From an uncultured Prevotellaceae bacterium (GTDB lineage: Bacteria; Bacteroidota; Bacteroidia; Bacteroidales; Bacteroidaceae): a stretch of 64,000 nucleotides of DNA. The notes under the pieces were generated by a model. That model was not told where the DNA came from, did no database searches, and worked only from the letters and a program-made list of their open reading frames with translations. The position numbers and the translations under genes were made by a program. Below are positions 61,435-64,000 of the stretch, one piece after another (position 1 is the first letter of the stretch; each line of letters opens with the position of its first letter). The stretch lies in contig OMXV01000019.1 in the NCBI GenBank assembly GCA_900315075.1, forward strand, positions 1-64,000, in the 5' to 3' direction.

Positions 61435-61851
61435 ATGATTGACAAGTATTTGGAAAAACCATATTGGGTAATTGATATTTTGCCCAAGCAAGTGCCGATA
61501 AATAGTCGTGGACAATATTTTAAAATAGCACATTTTTATAGGAACGAGCCACAATATGACACCATTTGCCGGAAGTTCTTCAACATTCTGATGAAGCTGA
61601 ACTGCTATGAGGATATCGACGCTTTCCTTCATTTAAAGGAGTGGATCCATAATCCTGCTCCAGAGCTGCTTTTTTCATGGATACGAGAACGAAAATTACT
61701 CTATATACTATTAAAATCCCTCGATGCAATGATTAGTGTTGATGGTGACGACCTTTATATGACTCTCTACAACCCCAATGAAGATTTGCTTGAGTTTATT
61801 CGAACATTAGCATCATCTGAAGGGTTGTATGTGTGGAAACCTGAAATATAA
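61435..61851 (+). CDS. Hypothetical protein (138 aa)
   Basis: This 138-aa soluble protein (PYWVIDILPKQVPINSRGQY, VDGDDLYMTLYNPNEDLLEF) has no recognised motif. It is the first gene after a consensus promoter and 39 nt before a DUF4298 gene, the combination seen commonly in Bacteroidales. Function unknown. Confidence 0.75.
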   Translation: MIDKYLEKPYWVIDILPKQVPINSRGQYFKIAHFYRNEPQYDTICRKFFNILMKLNCYEDIDAFLHLKEWIHNPAPELLFSWIRERKLLYILLKSLDAMISVDGDDLYMTLYNPNEDLLEFIRTLASSEGLYVWKPEI

Positions 61852-61890
61852 TCACCCTAATTCGTATCATTCATAATTATAAATATTTAC

Positions 61891-62214
61891 ATGAAAGAAA
61901 ACAAAATACAAATTAAAAGAATCAAACAAATGGAACGGCACCTTGTCCATGCCTCTGCTGTAGTAAAACGACTCTCGGCAGCACTTGACAATTATCTGAC
62001 AGCGCAAAAGGACATTGCTGCCTTGGATGAATATTACAGCAGTGATTTGTGGAAAAAAGATTTTGCCGACGATGAGGCAGGCCTATTGCCTGATGGGTTG
62101 AAACGTGGTGTGCTCTCTGAAGACGGTATTTGGAATCTCCTATCTGATTGTAAAGAGTTGAATGGTCGTCTTCGGGATGCTATCAATGAAAGCCAATCCC
62201 TCAAGCAACCATGA
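61891..62214 (+). CDS. DUF4298 protein
   Basis: This 107-aa helical protein has the DUF4298 pattern: an N-terminal coiled coil (IQIKRIKQMERHLVHASAVV), LDEYYSSDLWKKDFADDEAG and LPDGLKRGVLSEDGIWNLL. The function is not established. It shares a transcript with the preceding gene. Confidence 0.85.
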   Translation: MKENKIQIKRIKQMERHLVHASAVVKRLSAALDNYLTAQKDIAALDEYYSSDLWKKDFADDEAGLLPDGLKRGVLSEDGIWNLLSDCKELNGRLRDAINESQSLKQP

Positions 62215-62322
62215 ATCACCCATAGATGTACCTTATCAGCCGTTGAAAATGAGCTGCAGAATGACACACCCGTATCTCTGTCTTTTAGTGACATTTATAA
62301 ATTATCAAAAAAAACAACATAT

Positions 62323-62886
62323 ATGAAGAGTTTTGATTCAAAGCCGTGGATACTACCACAACCAGTGCTGATTATTGGCACTTTTGACAAAAATGGTAAG
62401 CCCAATGCCATGAATGCGGCATGGGGAGGTCAATGGGATATGCATGAGATTATTATCTCGCTTGGTTCTCATGCCACAACCGATAACCTATCAGTGAATC
62501 CTGAATTTACAGTAGCCTTTGCAACTGTCGAGACAATGGTGGCAGCCGACTATGTAGGCATCATCAGTGGAAGGAATACACCTGAAAAAATGGACAAGAC
62601 GGGATGGACAATAGAACAAGCACCAGATGTAAACGCCCCATTATTTAAAGATTTCCCGATGACCCTTGAATGTCGTGTTAAAGAGAAAATAGACGAATCT
62701 GAAACAGGCTATTATTTGGTAGGTGAAATTGTAAAAATTCTATGCGATGAGCAATACCTTGATTCAGACAGCATGCCAGATATAGAAAAGATGAAACTTA
62801 TCACCTACAATCCCATTCACCACACCTATATTCAAATGGGTAAAACTGTAGGCAAGGCTTTCTCAGATGGGAAACAGCTGAAATAG
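62323..62886 (+). CDS. Flavin reductase-like domain protein
   Basis: The 187-aa protein has the FMN-binding flavin reductase fold: PWILPQPVLIIGTFDKNGK, NAMNAAWGGQWDMHEIIIS, then NPEFTVAFATVE. It is likely an FMN-binding NAD(P)H:flavin or iron-chelate reductase, and the substrate is not determined. It follows DUF4298 after about 110 nt on the same strand. Confidence 0.9.
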   Translation: MKSFDSKPWILPQPVLIIGTFDKNGKPNAMNAAWGGQWDMHEIIISLGSHATTDNLSVNPEFTVAFATVETMVAADYVGIISGRNTPEKMDKTGWTIEQAPDVNAPLFKDFPMTLECRVKEKIDESETGYYLVGEIVKILCDEQYLDSDSMPDIEKMKLITYNPIHHTYIQMGKTVGKAFSDGKQLK

Positions 62887-63013
62887 ATGCTACTGTTTCA
62901 TACAGCTTTTTCTTTGTGTTTTCCCACGTGACTACTTATATAAAAATCCGTATTTTGGAGATTCAGTTACATAAAAGTGCTGAATGGAACGTTACCCAAA
63001 ATGGAGTGAATAA

Positions 63014-63529
63014 ATGGAAAATCAAAGGATTATCAGAATAGCTACCCCCGCAGACATGGTGGGGATTATGCAAGTGATGGATGCAGCCAAGCAAATCATG
63101 CGGAAATCCGGCAACTTCTATCAGTGGACTGAAGGTTATCCTTCAGAAACAGTTATTATAGAAGATATGGAAAAAGAAGCAGGTTATGTAATAGAAGAGT
63201 GCAAACGAATTGTTGCATACTTTGCATTTCTGCCCTCCCCTGAACCTACCTACGATAAGATTTATGATGGTGAGTGGATAGACGATGAACAGCCTTACCA
63301 TGTTGTCCACCGCATCGCCAGTCTTCCTGATGTTCACACCATTTTTAGCGACATCATGAATTATTGTTTCATACACGATAGTAACATACGAATCGACACC
63401 CATCGCGAAAACATGATTATGCAGCATAATTTAGTAAAACATGGTTTTATCTACTGCGGCATTATATATCTTGTCAATGGCGACGAACGACTGGCCTATC
63501 AGAAAAAAACGTACATGATTGTGACTTAA
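63014..63529 (+). CDS. GNAT-family N-acetyltransferase
   Basis: The 171-aa protein begins with the GNAT alpha-1 pattern (IRIATPADMVGIMQVMDAAK) and shows the beta-4 strand and the HRIASLPDVHTIF region of the acetyl-CoA site. The C-terminal motif NLVKHGFIYCGIIYLVNGDE is typical for small-molecule or peptide N-acetyltransferases of Bacteroidales. Substrate unknown. Confidence 0.85.
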   Translation: MENQRIIRIATPADMVGIMQVMDAAKQIMRKSGNFYQWTEGYPSETVIIEDMEKEAGYVIEECKRIVAYFAFLPSPEPTYDKIYDGEWIDDEQPYHVVHRIASLPDVHTIFSDIMNYCFIHDSNIRIDTHRENMIMQHNLVKHGFIYCGIIYLVNGDERLAYQKKTYMIVT

Positions 63530-63571
63530 ATTGGAATAATTAGCAGTTTACCAAGGCAATGTATGTGAAGG

Positions 63572-64000
63572 TTAAATATTCTTTTTATAACTCTTGACAG
63601 CCCAAACTGACATAAAAAGAGCTATAGCGGCAAGGGCAAGGATTTGTGGCCAAATGCTCTGAATACCCCCACCTCGGATGAATACAGTGCGAACAGCTTC
63701 TACGAAATAACACATAGGGTTGATATAAGTGGTGAGAAAAGACCATGTAGGCATCGACCTTGTGGGTGTGAATAGTCCACTGAGCAACATAAGTATTACG
63801 ACAAAGAACCACATCACGAAGACCGCCTGCTGCATGGTATCGCTATAGTTGGAGATGATGAGCCCAAACGAAGAGAAGAAGAGTGCAAGTAGCATGGCGA
63901 GAAGATATATTAACCACAATGGACCATTAGGAGTGATACCATATATACTCCAAGCCAACAAAAGACAAACTGTGATGACAAACAATGCAATTATCCAGTA
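63572..64000 (-). CDS. ABC-2 type transporter permease, C-terminal part (cut by window edge)
   Basis: The frame is open to the right edge on the minus strand. The visible 143 residues have four hydrophobic helices and the ABC-2 permease C-terminal pattern (SFGLIISNYSDTMQQAVFVM, LLSGLFTPTRSMP, PMCYFVEAVRTVFIRGG). It is the drug or lipid exporter type (YadH/YbhR-like). The start and the ATPase partner lie outside. Confidence 0.85.
   Translation of the reverse strand, partial: YWIIALFVITVCLLLAWSIYGITPNGPLWLIYLLAMLLALFFSSFGLIISNYSDTMQQAVFVMWFFVVILMLLSGLFTPTRSMPTWSFLTTYINPMCYFVEAVRTVFIRGGGIQSIWPQILALAAIALFMSVWAVKSYKKNI

Noticed and set aside
1-64000. tRNA, rRNA, integrase or transposase genes
   Set aside because: I looked for tRNA T-loop words, rRNA-like stretches and recombinase motifs and saw none. 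Island borders therefore cannot be tied to a known mobile element.

Overview
The window is bacterial and almost certainly from the Bacteroidales, most likely a Prevotella/Segatella-type organism. Promoters follow the Bacteroidetes pattern (TTTG, about 20 nt, TAnnTTTG), start codons have no recognisable Shine-Dalgarno sequences, and the household genes (fumarate-linked asparagine catabolism, murQ, SpoIIE/STAS partner switching, DUF4298, TfoX-N protein, TonB receptor) fit that group. I saw no rRNA, tRNA, CRISPR array, transposase or integrase.

The window alternates household blocks with large accessory islands. Island 1 (0-20.5 kb) opens with an AAA+ ATPase and a small serine hydrolase. A tandem pair of structured 78-bp units follows, then an operon of a YprA/MrfA-like helicase, a 701-aa protein of unknown function, an ADP-ribosyltransferase-like protein and a NADAR-domain protein. 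Next comes a long conserved leader RNA, a family-X protein, and a tightly packed nine-gene operon: NADAR, SprT-like protease, divergent S-adenosylmethionine synthetase, coiled-coil protein, unknown, family Y, unknown, family Y, N-formylglutamate-amidohydrolase-like protein. A second copy of the leader core precedes another NADAR and a third family-Y gene.

Household block 1 (20.5-30.9 kb) holds an AraC-type regulator divergent from an asparagine/aspartate utilisation cluster (Dcu carrier, secreted asparaginase, porin, aspartase). It is followed by a SpoIIE phosphatase/anti-sigma fusion, an SLC13 carrier and a STAS protein.

Island 2 (31-46 kb) is rearranged and partly decayed. It has gene remnants, a long family-X protein, an AbiEi/AbiEii toxin-antitoxin pair, a second AAA+ ATPase, a SprT remnant, a second serine hydrolase and a GNAT enzyme. 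An AT-rich minus-strand cluster follows in which three adjacent proteins end in the same Gly-Cys-plus-hydrophobic tail. A broken hrpB helicase gene closes the island.

The right third (46.7-64 kb) is a household mixture: MerR regulator, DUF3795, CE7 esterase, Xre/membrane pair, murQ, aldo/keto reductase, glycerate kinase, ECF S component, TonB receptor, flavin reductase, GNAT and an ABC-2 permease cut by the edge. Embedded in it at 48.2-50.3 kb is a collapsed second copy of the island-1 locus (leader RNA, family X, amidohydrolase).

Three signals stand out. First, a three-way-junction RNA element occurs three times with compensatory base changes, in front of family X or NADAR genes. Second, TTATACCTATAA lies exactly 28 nt before a -7 box at four accessory promoters, with a decayed fifth copy, which suggests one regulon joining the NADAR operon to the second AAA+ locus. 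Third, three NADAR genes are present, one paired with an ADP-ribosyltransferase and one in an operon with a metK-like gene. Together these suggest a multi-part conflict system built around reversible ADP-ribosylation or another NAD/SAM-linked chemistry. That functional reading is inference.
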